Positions 1-10,407 of a stretch of 64,000 nt of DNA are shown here, piece after piece. The DNA lies in assembly GCA_025174535.1 (NCBI GenBank), contig JALBUN010000006.1, positions 372,001 to 436,000 of the forward strand, in the 5' to 3' direction. Numbering within the stretch: position 1 is the stretch's first letter; each line of letters opens with the position of its first letter. The DNA comes from Cantharellus purpuraceus (lineage: Eukaryota; Basidiomycota; Agaricomycetes; Cantharellales; Hydnaceae). The notes below the pieces were generated by a model that saw nothing but the letters and a program-made list of their open reading frames with translations, did not search any database and was not told where the DNA came from. The position numbers and the translations under genes are program-made.

Positions 1-18
1 GCAGATCCCAATGCCAAT

Positions 19-1151
19 ATGGAGCTCGACGCAAATGCAGAGCCCAAGGCGGGTGTGGATGTTGGGACGGATGTGGAGCCGGATCTGACTTCGAATTGCT
101 ATGAGGAGATGGCTTGGGTAGCCACGGTCAAAGCTCACAAAAGGGTGGAGCTCTATGCTACTACCACCAAGAAGAACCTTGAGGTCACGGTCTTTTCATT
201 GAAGGCGCACCCGAGTGCTGATATGGAGAAGTGGGAGGCAGACCAGAGGGTCATATGGTGCAAAGCGGGGAATCATGTGTTGGTGACCCGTAAGAAGGAG
301 CTGCATGTTGCTAGGTCAGCAATCCAGCTTCACAAGCATGAGATGGAGAAGGTGGCGGCTGAACAGCAGGACAAGGAGGAGGAGAGGGAGCACTTGGAGG
401 CTGCATCAAGAAGGAGCGGACCACTCAAGGCTCTGGCTCTGATGGAGCCATTCAGCAGGCCTGGTGTAATTTGCGACTTGTGTTGTGATGCAGGTGTGGA
501 GTGTGTGTGGCCAACTGGCCCAACTTGCCGCCTTTGGTCCTGCGATCGTTGTTGGGGTCAGAAAGGAGGGTGTAGGATCGATGGAAAGTTCGATCCCTGG
601 AGTTGGAGTGTCAAGCCCCGACTAGTGGTGCAAGGAGGGGTGGAGAAAGAATCGGAAGGTTGTCCAACCAAAAAGCGGTGGACGGAGATGGGTGCTGTGG
701 CAGCTGGGGGTAGCAGTGTCAGATCGGAAGGGGCAACGACTGGTGCAGGTATGGGCGTGTCTCTGCACCCATCAGTACTGTGGGCCAGCTTATCCGGCTG
801 GTTAACCTGCAGTTGGAGCACCTCTGGCAGACGGAGGGGTTGTTAGTGGACTTGGTGAAGACAATGAAATGGAAGGAGGTTCTGGAGGGTCAGCAGACTC
901 CTGAGTTGCGTTGGCTGCAGAAGTTCATGGCCCCTTTGGATGAGGATTCAGATATGGGGGATGAGAAAGATTGGGTGTCGGATGTAGAGAGTGATGATGA
1001 GTCGGAGACAGAGCCTGAGGTAGACAAGGGGAAGGGAAAAAAAAATGCAATGTATAACATGAAAAATGAAGATGAATTTGATTGTAACATTTCAGAGTGG
1101 AGAAAAGTGGGGCGGAGTGAGATTCCTTCAGAGCTTGGGGTAGACTTGTAA
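19..1151 (+). pseudogene. Cysteine-cluster ORF antisense to chromovirus copy A (frameshifted)
   Basis: I do not recognise a named family. One frame (19-846) has a charged, coiled-coil-like Lys/Glu-rich stretch (about residues 90-130) and then a double cysteine cluster, C-x2-C-x6-C followed 12 residues later by C-x2-C-x6-C (about residues 150-186), resembling a stretched fungal Zn2Cys6 layout. A second frame (780-1151) continues with an acidic Asp/Glu-rich tail, so a frameshift near 780-846 splits the gene. It converges on the minus-strand pol of copy A and ends only about 80 bp from the chromodomain. Related ORFs occupy the same place in copies B and C, which suggests it is retroelement cargo and not a host gene. 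Zinc binding is inferred from cysteine spacing only. Confidence 0.6.
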
Positions 1152-1229
1152 TTCCTTTTGTGACTTGTAATAAAATGATGATGTGAAATAATAGAATTAG
1201 CATTAGTAATGAAACTTAAAGATTCATAA

Positions 1230-4200
1230 GAGGGCCAGGTTTGTCTGGATAAGTGGAGTGAAAATCAGAGACGGATTTGGATGCGTGATTGAGTTCAGAC
1301 GTGGAGATCCATGAGGACTCTTCATCGGTGCCTTCGTATCCAGTCCATTTGACTAGGTACTGGAGCTTGCACTTGTATCAATGATCGATCTTTGAGTCCA
1401 GGATCTCAGATATCTCATATTCATTTTCTCCTTCGATGATGATTGGGGGAGGTGGAGGTTGTGTGTGACCGGAGATCTTGTTTGTAGTAGCAGGTTTGAG
1501 CATTGATATATGGAAGACCGGATGAACTGCTCGGAAGTGGTCAGGGAGGTGGAGGGTGAAGGACCTGCTGCCAGCATGAGCAATGACCTCATAAGGACCT
1601 AAGTATTTCTTGGAGAGTTTCTTCGATGGACAGGTGGTCTGGAAGTGTTTGGCCTTAATGAATACTTTGTCTCCAAGTTGCAGGTCTGGAGCCGGAGTGC
1701 GGCATCGGTCTGTGGAGACTTGGTATTGTTTCTGGGCATCGGAGATGGTTTCTCAGAGATGTTGGTGTAGTTGATCGAGGTCAGTTATGAATTGGTGGGC
1801 TTTGGTGGAGGTGAGTTCCTTCTCGGAGTGGACAGAGATGTTTGGATGGTAACCTTTGTTAGCAAAGAATGGAGAGATGCCAGTAGTTGCATTTGGAGCA
1901 TTGTTGTAGGCAAACTCTGCTATTGGAAGTAGATCAGCCCAGTTGTCCTGTTGATAGTTACAATAGACTCGGAGATAATGTTCCAGGGACTGATTCATTT
2001 GTTCTGTTTGTCCGTCTCCTTCAGGATGGTATCTGGAGGTGAAATGAAGCTTCATGTTGAGAGCCTTTTCTAATGTGCAGAAGAAGGAGGACATGAACTC
2101 CGAGCCTCAATCGGATGTGACATGCGATGGGACTCCATGTTTAGAAAATACATGGAGAACGAACAACTTAGCTAGTGAGGCAGAGGTGAGGGTGTCATGT
2201 GTTGGAATGAATAGTGACTGTTTAGTGAACCTGCCAACAATCACAAGTATGGCGTCATATCTGAGCGATGGGGGGAGTTTCTCTATGAAATCCATGGAGA
2301 TGGAGTTCCATGGTTGCTCTGGGACTGGAAGTTGCTTAAGCGTTCCGTAGGGTTTGTGCCTTTGCAATTTTGAGCGCATACATGTGGTACAGGAGTTACA
2401 GTAGTGTTGAATGTATTCTCACATTTTTGGCCATACGTAGTCTCGTCGGATTAACCCTTGTGTGCGATTTTGCCCAAAATGGCCAGAGATCAGGTGATCA
2501 TGATAATACTGCAAAACTCGGAGTCGGAGACCATTGGTGTCAGGGATGTATACCTGGTCATTGTGTCGGAGGTGTCCTTCGGGGTCAAGTGACCATTCCA
2601 GATCGGAAGGGTTGTCCAAGTGTTTAACTGCAACAGGATCGGATCGGAGTGATGAGTGGATGTCAGAGCAGAGTTGGTTGATGTCCATAATGGTGACAGC
2701 TCAGAGGGTGGGAGTCATGAGGGTGGATGCCCATAGGGACAATGCCAGCTGCTTGTTAGTGAACACAGGACAAAAGTTGTGTGGGTTTACAGTGGCATAG
2801 TCGCTACTCCCCTCTTTAGGGTAGATGTCCCAGTGTCTAGTTAGTGCATCTGGCTTTGCTCCCAGTCGACCAGGACGGAAACAGATGACAAGGTTGAACT
2901 GAGACAGGTATTTGGACCATCGGACTTGTCTCCAGGTGAGCAGCTTCGTTGTGGAGAAGTATTCCAAGTTCTTGTGGTCCATTATGATGTCCACCGGATT
3001 GGAGGGGCCTTTGAGGTAGTGTCTCCATATCTGGAAGGCTTCATATATGGCAAGGAGCTCTTTGTCATGGACATCATGGTTCAGTTCAGGGGGTGTAAAT
3101 GTACGTGAGTGAAAAGCGATCAGATGGACTTGTCCATCGTCTGGAGAGATGATGGACAGGATCATGGCAAGTGCATAGTCCAAGGCATCAGTCTCTAATA
3201 GGATAGGAATGTCTGGAACCCAATGAGTCAGTATTGGAGCGGAAGTAAAGGCCTTTTTCAAGGTCTCAAAGCTCTGTCTACATTTGTCAGTGAAATTCCA
3301 TTGGGTACCCTTCCTAATAAGTTGGGTGAGCGGAACGGTAATATCAGAGTAGCCATAAATGAAGCGGCGGTAGAAGTTGGCAAACCCAAGGAAGGACTGT
3401 ATGTCTTTGACTTTCCGTGGTTCCAGCCATTCCTGTATGGCTTTGATTTTGTCATTGGACATTGTCAGTCCTGCCGGGGAGAGGATATAGCCTAGATACT
3501 TGACTGAGGGAATTCACATTTGTCAGTGTGGGCGAAGAGGCCATGTTTTCGGAGACGTCAGAGTACCTCTCGGACATGTGTCCAATGCTCTTCTTCATTA
3601 TCCAAATATACCAAAATGTTGTCTAAGTAAACGAGGACAGTCACATCAAGGAGGTCAGCAAAGGTATCATTCATGAACCTCTGGAATGCGGCTGGAGCAT
3701 TGGTTAGTCTGAAGGGCATGACACACCACTCGAAAGATCCATATTGAGTGTGGAAAGTTGTTTTCCACTCGTCGCCTTCTCGGATGCGGACTAGATGGTA
3801 GGCATGTCAGAGATCTATTTTGGAATAGATTTTAGCCTTTTGTGGGCTCTCAAGCAGGTCTGCAGTGTGGGGTATTGGGTATCAGTCTTTCTTGGTGATC
3901 TTGTCAAGTCCACAGAAGTCAACACATAGATGGAGTGATCCATCTTTTTTATGGATGAATAGGACTGGAGCTCCATGGGGAGATAGGGATGGGTGGATGA
4001 AGCCTGTGGCCAAGTTCTCATCTATGAATGTTCGGAGAGCAAGTAGCTCTTTTTGGGATAGTGAGTAGATAGGGCCAAGTGAAGGGGTGGAGTTGTCATT
4101 CAACTCAATCTTGAGATCGTATGGTTGGTGTTCTGCTAGGGAGTCAGCTTTAGACTTGCTGAACATGTCAGTGAACTCATGATACTCCTTAGGAACCATA

Positions 4201-4338
4201 GATAGGTCCGGTGGAGTTGATCGGGCAGAACGAGTGGCGAGGAATATTGGATCGGAGGGGTGAACCTGGAACGCGTGAGAGCCATCCAGTTTGCTTAGTC
4301 TGGCAAAGACCATAGTGTCCACCATTGATATAGACGCT
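1230..4338 (-). pseudogene. pol A: RT, RNase H, integrase, chromodomain
   Basis: This is the polyprotein region of a Ty3/gypsy chromovirus. The RT N-terminus is read at about 4330-3882, with the Ser-Pro-His-Gly-Ala-Pro-Val-Leu and His-Lys-Lys-Asp-Gly-Ser motifs. The catalytic YxDD position reads YLDN (about 3605-3640), a likely loss of a metal ligand. RNase H follows (an open stretch is 3462-2701, with ETDALDYA). Integrase shows the HHCC zinc finger (H...H near 2480-2500, CNSC/TTC near 2400), a first Asp in SMDF, a second in TSD followed by a TGA stop in place of the usual Arg, and Glu in the QTEQMNQ block. The chromodomain (about 1440-1230) contains one TGA. It could not encode a working polyprotein. 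Confidence 0.9.
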
Positions 4339-4878
4339 TGTTCAGAAATACAACAAATATGTATATACAACCTATTTTCCTCAAATTTTACACAACACAC
4401 TTAGATTAAAACTTATTTTCATATTTCAATGTGATTCTCAAATTTTACACAATATACTAGATTAAAACATATTGTGATATTTTGGCATAATTCTCAAAAA
4501 TAACTGTTTTTTCCCCATTTAGTGGTGGCAACTCTCTTGAGGGAACATCCAAATATCATTGATTCTTTCTTATACAATACTTGTAACATAATTTGAACTA
4601 TCTTTAATCCCCACCTGGTATTTGTATATCTAAATACCCTATATAATACCAATTATATTAATACATACATTCCTATTATATCATGTAAATGATTATGTTC
4701 ATCTCAACCAAATATCTCATCTTTTAAAGTTTATTAAAATATAGAATATATGTTTATATTTATGAAAATTTCACACATCCGAAATCTTTTAAAATATCCA
4801 AATTGTAACTCCCTGGCTTTATGTATCATTGAAATTCTGATGTATATCTCCTATACATCAGAATATTGTATACTGACA
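4339..4878. mobile_element. 540-bp AT-rich insertion in pol A (unclassified)
   Basis: This AT-rich block separates protease from RT. Its ends form an imperfect inverted repeat: left TGTTCAGAAATACAA, right end complement TGTCAGTATACAA. Removing 4339-4878 leaves an open reading frame across the junction, which supports it being an insertion. I could not find a target site duplication. It contains two diverged copies of a roughly 60-bp A/T-rich unit (about 4378-4495) and a 10-bp perfect hairpin near the right end. It could be a MITE-like element or a degraded solo LTR. Confidence 0.5.
4836..4862. repeat. Perfect 10-bp hairpin
   Basis: The arms TCTGATGTAT and ATACATCAGA are separated by a 7-base loop, close to the right end of the 540-bp insertion. 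A hairpin near a 3' end recalls Helitrons, but the flanking bases do not fit a Helitron terminus and A/T target site. Confidence 0.7.
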
Positions 4879-5345
4879 TGATTCCAAACAAGCATCATAG
4901 ATGGTGGGGTAGACGGAGTATCTATCGGAGTGGAGTCAGTGGAGGCAGAAGATAATTTCGCACCTAAAGTTGCTGGTGACATCGGGAATGACACAGCCTG
5001 TACTGGAGAATGGAATGTGATATGGCCCAATGCCCAGTCAATCGACAGATTGTAGTGGGTGAGCCAATTATGTCCAAGAACCACAGAACAGCTGGAGTCA
5101 AGTGGAGTAACATAGAATGTAATGTTCTGGATTTCTCCAACAGAAAAACGGATAGACAGATCTATAGCTTGTGAAATAACAGCATTAGTAGTGCCATCAA
5201 ATAGTTGGAGTGATATCAGAGTTATGGTGTATTTATGGAGTTTATGTAAATTGGAAAAAGAGGAATCGAGGAAACAGTGAGTAGAACCAGAGTCAATTAA
5301 TGCTTGGATAGCGGTATTGGGAATGGAGTCGGAGTAGATGAGGAG
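4879..5345 (-). pseudogene. Retroviral-type aspartic protease of copy A
   Basis: The minus-strand frame reads through ALIDSGSTHCF, the single Asp-Ser-Gly active-site motif of a retropepsin, then a VLGHNWL block typical of the C-terminal half of gypsy proteases. It lies between gag and RT in the expected gypsy order. The frame is open over this stretch but is cut off downstream by the 540-bp AT-rich insertion and upstream by another foreign-looking segment, so it is a dead fragment. Confidence 0.85.
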
Positions 5346-5399
5346 GTAAGGGAGTTGGAGTGGGAAAGAGTGGATGCGTTCAGGCGGACCTCGTTTGTC

Positions 5400-6830
5400 G
5401 TATGGGGAGTACCAACAGCCCTCAGCCCGTACAGAGGCTATAGGACTGCTTACTATTTTTTTTGGTCCATTGCTTTAGCATTGTCGGTTCGCTTATGGAA
5501 GAGATCCTATAAGCCTGCGCACAACAGTCCTAGCAAACAGACGGTGTGTAACGCAGTTGTTCAGCATGCCAAAGAACAATCAGGTTGAGGGATAGGGGTA
5601 GCACTGAGTAACAGGAAAGTGTAATAGTGCTCTGTGATTGGATGAGGATGGGAGCAAAAAGGACGGTCCAGATGGCTGATCATGCTCTGTGACTGGATGA
5701 CAATGGGGAGCCCAGTTGGGAGGTACGTGAAAGCTAGTTTCACGAGATGCAACCTCTGGGTGGCGGAGGGAAATCTGATCGTTGAACCAAGGTGTTTTAC
5801 CTCAGTGTAGAGCTGATGGATTGTGATGTAGAGCGTAGAGTGTAGACTTAGAGTGTGGACTTTGACTTTAGAGCGTTGGCTGAAAACTTGTTGATTGATT
5901 CCAAAAGGCAAAAACTAGCGCCCTCTTATATACAAATCCCCAGGGCACAATGACACAATATGAGGAGCAAATGATGCGATATGATGCAAGAAATGCTGAT
6001 CAAGCCGGCTGACAAAGCATGTGAAGTTGAACTACTGATGAGGAAATCATGGAGAAATGAAGCGACAGATAGGGGTAATCTTTGTAAGAATGAGTAATAA
6101 AAGAACCAAAAATAGAACAAGGATGAGTAAGTCATGTATGAATGAATTAAAAGATGAAACAGGGTGAGTCATATAAAAGAACAATAGAAACATCCACCAA
6201 TACCATCTTCCCTACGGCTCCGAAGGTAAATTGACCCCGAGTCACATGAGGACTTCAGTCAGCATCCACAACAAATACTCCTTATTGTCATAGTGATATG
6301 TCTCCATATGGTATCCCATTCCAAGGATATTCAGTCCCTTTGCCTGACACGATGTAACCTGAGTCGGATTGAAGTGGGAGGATAGGTTGGCGATGGTGAC
6401 TGAAACTCTACCTCACGTTCGACTCTTCTATCCATGTTACGATATAGAGGCGAAATACTGAGGAATGTATATGGTTCAATGGAATCGTGAAAGAATATGG
6501 GATCGCCAATGGCATAAGAGAGACATGGTGGGGATCTTGGACGTTGAAAGAGTTTGGGAAGTATTTTGACATGTGGAGGTGGCTTAACATGCCTGTGGAG
6601 CTCAACATATTTTTGATAGTCCTCGGTGTCCAGAGACCAGTGTGACATATTATTAGAAGAGATGTTGGAGAGGGGAATAGAATTGGAAGCCATGTGAATG
6701 ATGATGAAAGGATCGGTGTGAATAGAAGGCTAATGATGATCAATGGCAATGAAACATGAGTGATGATCGATGGCTAGAATTAGAGACTGAGGTGGAGAGG
6801 GAGTTGTGGTGCTATTTAAAAGTTTGATAC
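5400..6830. other. About 1.4 kb unclassified segment between gag and protease of copy A
   Basis: Neither frame continues gag or protease across this stretch, so it is probably an insertion. On the minus strand it has a TATATAAGAG box (5921-5930) and an imperfect tandem duplication of about 60 bp (5630-5720), features common in LTRs. I could not match TG/CA ends with a target duplication, and its edges are approximate. Open frames of 94-120 codons occur in it but none is recognisable. Confidence 0.4.
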
Positions 6831-7542
6831 GAAAAGACGCTGGTGGAGTTGGACTGTCAGAGTGGTTTGATATATGTCCTCAATGCGTCCTGGCTTGTCA
6901 GCATTGGACTTGTCTGTCATGGCATTGGCGGCACGGCCCTTTGCCTTTGCTGCTGATGAGGTTGCCTTGTTGCAATCCTTGGCTTGGTGGCCAGGTTTTC
7001 TGCAGAACAGACAGAGGTTGTTGTCCATGCGTGCTGGCGTTCCTGCTGGGTGAGTTTTCCATCTTTCCCCAGCTTGGTGGAGAGGTCCAGAGGGCTCTTG
7101 TGAGCTCTGGAGCTATTGCTGGTTCTGGAGTTGTTCTGACCAGAACCGGAAGCAGCAGCATTACCTGTGTTTGACTTCTGGCCTGAGTTGGCGGTGGTCT
7201 TCTTATCAGACCCCTTGTTGGACTTTGGGGTCTTGTCCGATGATTTGTCCGATTTATTGTTGGCCAAATTTGTACGGGAGACCTTGGATTGACGTTCCCA
7301 ATAATGGGCGTCAATGGATTGGGTGAGCTTGCGAAGGTTTACCAAAGTATCCGGCTTACCAATGCGTGATATCTTATCCTTGATGTGGGATGGGAGTCCA
7401 ACGTAAAATTGACGTCAGAGTGCAGCATCGCCCCATTGGACTTTTGGGGCTAGCTGCTGGAAACTCACAATGTATTTTGCGATTTTGTGATTTTCTTTCA
7501 TCCAAAGTCAATCAAGTTCATTCTCAGCATCGGCCTTGGGGT
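6816..7542 (-). pseudogene. gag C-terminal half with CCHC zinc knuckle (copy A)
   Basis: The frame entering at 7542 contains the gag block ending in SHIKDKISRIGKPDTL, then a low-complexity Ser/Asn/Lys-rich linker, then the zinc knuckle C-x2-C-x4-H-x4-C (CLFCRKPGHQAKDC, about 7013-6970). The knuckle is in a different frame from the linker, so a frameshift is present, and there is a TGA near 7500. The five bases next to beta1 (ggggt, 7538-7542) are the reverse complement of those next to the gag N-terminal fragment at 12270-12274, and joining the two halves gives continuous gag sequence. Confidence 0.88.
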
Positions 7543-8383
7543 TGTATGGGAACCACCTTTTCCCTATCAAATTCCATTTATGCAGCACCAATGTGCTATT
7601 CTTTGCTTTTCCATTCCTAAATATCAGCATATATTTGGTGCTTGTACCTGGAATGGACTTATTCAAATATTCTCTATTTTTCTGTATTTTTCCAGGAATA
7701 TTCCATGCAGAACTCGGCCCAGAATCATTTATTTCTGCTGTGCTACAGTTGTGGACCCATAGGTGCCCACAAACCTTCGCACAGCCAGCTATCCACCTTT
7801 GGAGCAGGCATTCGGCCTGAATTCAAGCTCAGATGTCTCTAATCAATAAATATTCTCTAACTTGACAACCACAGCCTCTCAGGGCACTATTTTCCATGCA
7901 GATCATCACCTGACATGTGGCTATCCATGGCTGTCCAAACCAGTGCAGAAAACAGGGTGGACACCCTTCTTTTTGCCTGATCAGTGCCTAGTTCAGGGAT
8001 CAGATCAGCTGATGGGTGATCAAATCAGGTGATTGCCTTGGAATATTCTACCTCCTTTCCATAACATTCTAGCTGTTTCCTTCTATAATTAGATAGAACT
8101 TTCCAGAACCATTATTCAGCTCCTGATCAGTGTTAGTCCAGTGATCAGAACCTGTGATTGGCTTGGAATATTCTATCCCTTTCTTCCACCTTCCACAACC
8201 TTCCAGTAGCTTCCATCTATTAATAGGTAGAATATTCCAGAACCATTAGTCAGCCCCTGTAAATACAATATATAAGGAGGCCATTCTGCCTCTGAAATAG
8301 TAACATATCCATCATATTCTACCCATCTTCTGCACACCAGTGTGACTAGAGTGACATACAGTGTCATCCTCTATCTCAGTAAC
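7543..8383 (+). mobile_element. LTR beta1, truncated (interrupted by beta2)
   Basis: It starts TGTATGGGAACCACC and matches beta4 and beta6 in inverse orientation. Orientation is set by a TATATAAGG box at 8269-8277. It breaks at 8383, where beta2 is inserted after the target bases gtaac (8379-8383). A further 103 bp of the same LTR lies inverted at 10305-10407. Short apparent ORFs here recur in every beta copy and are not genes. Confidence 0.85.
8096..8242 (+). promoter_or_regulatory. Heat shock elements upstream of the beta1 TATA box
   Basis: Two perfect three-unit elements of the form GAAnnTTCnnGAA occur: GAACTTTCCAGAA at 8096-8108 and GAATATTCCAGAA at 8230-8242. Additional two-unit GAATATTC motifs lie between and before them. 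The second lies about 27 bp upstream of the TATATAAGG box. Function as HSF1 sites is inferred from the consensus. Confidence 0.6.
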
Positions 8384-9837
8384 TGTTTTGGAACCCACAA
8401 AATTATGGTGTTAGGGCAAACTCTAAATCACCACAATTCCATGAATGAACAGCTGAGAAGAATATCAAATCCTACTGCAGCACAACTCCAGAAACAATTT
8501 AACGTTTGTACTTTGATTACAATCCGTTGTAATGGTCAATGCAGACGATACGCAGGAAGGTAATACATTTCTTAGCAGTAGGGAATGAATAAGACTTCCA
8601 GAGTCTAGAGTTCACAGACGCTTAGGGGTCCAGATATTCCAAAAAGAGGGGAATGCACTTAGAGGCTAGAGGAAGTAGGTGGATGAATCCAACCGTCCAA
8701 CCAGTGACACTCTGAAGCAGGTAACAGCGATGTGTGAAGTAGTCTAGCAACTGCTTCACACGAGTTCAAGATTCTAATGCTCTGCAAAGGCAGTACACAC
8801 TAGTAACTTAAACAAGAGCACTAATGGCAGGACTATCGACAGACAATCTCACCCTGTAGATTCGTAGTCACGTGAGGTAGATACTACACTCACGCCCAAA
8901 GCAGGACAATCACTACTTTGAGTGCAATTGAATACAGTTACACAACTGTAAGCGACCCTTGAACTGGACAATCAACAGTTACTGAGATATAGAGGATGAC
9001 ACTGTATGTCACTCTAGTCACACTGATGTGCAAATGATGGGGTAGAAATGGTTATTCATTTCAGAGGCAGAATGGGCTCCTTTTATATTGTATTTACAGG
9101 AGCTGACTAATACTATTGGAAACTTCTACCTATTAATAGATGGAAACTACTGGAAGCTAGTGGAATATGTGAGAAGGGGGTGGAAGTTTCCTAGCCAATG
9201 AGCTGCTTGGATTTGCTCTGACTCATGGCATGAGTCATGGATGGAGTCATAGTGCAACTCAGAGCAGGAGTCATAGTATGAGTAATCACAGGAGTCATGG
9301 TATGAGTTATGGAAGGAGTCATAGCATGAGTCATGGCAGGAGTCATTGCATGAGTCACCATTACTCAAATAACTCGGTCAATACTTCGTTTCCCAGGCTG
9401 ATTAGCACAGCTATGGGTAGGCATGGCTTCTATTGAACTCTCCACTGAAAATGGAGTCAGGAGGTGCAGTGGTTGCGAAGATATTGAGCATTTACTAGCA
9501 GTGGTGACCAGATTGAGTCGGAGATTGAAATGAGTCATGTGATCGAAAATGAGTCAGTTGTCTGGGTGACTCCGGCTGACTTTGAGGCTGCTGACATCTG
9601 CAAAGGTTTGTGGGTCCATGTGGGTCCCAAAACTTCGCCCAGCAGAACAACAAGGTTGTGGACTCATTTCTGCATGGAAAATTCCCAAAAAAATATGAAA
9701 AAATAGAGAATATTTGAATGATGCTAAATCAATAGAAAGCAGCAGGTATTTGCTGATATTTTAAGGCCATGAAGCGAAAATACATAGATTCAGGACAGGA
9801 AACAAGATGTTATTCAAGGAAAACCAGTTCCCATACA
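8384..9837 (-). mobile_element. LTR beta2, full length, second subfamily
   Basis: This is a 1454-bp LTR with termini TGTTTTGGAACC (left) and AGTTCCCATACA (right). It is flanked by gtaac on the left and gatgg on the right, which do not match each other but match beta3's flanks in swapped order. Its promoter-like TATAAAAGG reads on the minus strand near 9072. The half containing U3 differs strongly from beta1, beta4 and beta6 and carries the TGAGTCA array. Confidence 0.88.
9219..9556. promoter_or_regulatory. Array of TGAGTCA (bZIP/Gcn4/AP-1 type) sites in LTR beta2
   Basis: Six perfect TGAGTCA/TGACTCA heptamers start at 9219, 9231, 9327, 9351, 9531 and 9550, mostly inside a degenerate tandem repeat with GAGTCAT spaced every 12 bp or so (9219-9360). 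They lie upstream of the minus-strand TATA box. The same array is in beta3. Protein binding is inferred. Confidence 0.55.
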
Positions 9838-10304
9838 GATGGTGTTGATGCTGGGAGCGGGCACCTTGATGGTTCATGCACGTTCGGAGTTAGCAGTGGA
9901 TTGTGGCATTGGTAGGAGTGAGTATGGCAGTTCAAATATACTGTTATGCACTGGGTCCAAATCGGGGGTCAGAGATTGGGTCGGAGGTCAGGTCGGAGTC
10001 AGAGAGGGAGTCGGGGCACGTCGTGGGGGTCAGAACAGACTTGGCTTCAGCTTATGTGCTGCCCTCACTAATACCAGTGTCCGAGATTTCGGAGACAGAG
10101 TATGACTTAGAGAGTTAGGATCAGACTTAGGAACTAGGCGTGATTTGATATTCAGAACTGGAAATGGATGGGTGAGATTTGGCGGTGACAATTGGACAGA
10201 TAAATGGAGATGTGACGGTTTCCAAATGGAGTATAGATTTCATATGCGCAGGGATCTGAGTGGATCGGATGGGGATCTGGGTGTTAATGAATGTAGTCAT
10301 AACA
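9838..10304. other. gag leader / upstream sequence, inverted between two LTRs
   Basis: Read on the minus strand, its last bases join in frame, across the gatgg target, to the gag N-terminal fragment at 11862, which identifies it as upstream gag or leader sequence of the same element. It contains an in-frame TGA. It is rich in GAGTCGG-type short repeats around 9960-10030. I see no independent gene. Confidence 0.55.
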
Positions 10305-10407
10305 AGATACTACACTCACGCCCAAAGCAGGAATATCACTACTTCGAGTGCAATCAAGTACAGTTACACAACTGTAAAAGATCCTTGAACTGGTAATCAA
10401 CAGTTAC
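10305..10407 (-). mobile_element. Displaced 103-bp piece of LTR beta1
   Basis: The sequence appears identical to 12770-12872 of beta4. It ends in gttac (10403-10407), the reverse complement of the gtaac at 8379-8383. It is therefore the other side of the beta2 insertion site, now inverted. Confidence 0.85.

Larger units (their letters stand above)
1200..7542 (-). mobile_element. Ty3/gypsy chromovirus copy A (decayed, interrupted)
   Basis: Reading the minus strand gives gag C-terminus with zinc knuckle (7542-6816), aspartic protease (5345-4879), reverse transcriptase and RNase H (4338 to about 2700), integrase (about 2690-1750) and chromodomain (about 1440-1230). Many stops and frameshifts break it. 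Two foreign-looking segments interrupt it, at 4339-4878 and roughly 5400-6830. Its 3' LTR would lie left of the window. Its gag N-terminal half now lies at 11862-12274 on the opposite strand, separated by an LTR-mediated rearrangement. Confidence 0.9.

Noticed and set aside
4339..4878. Helitron
   Set aside because: A hairpin followed by CTGA is suggestive, but the next base is C and not T, the left end is not A/TC, and there is no Rep/helicase.
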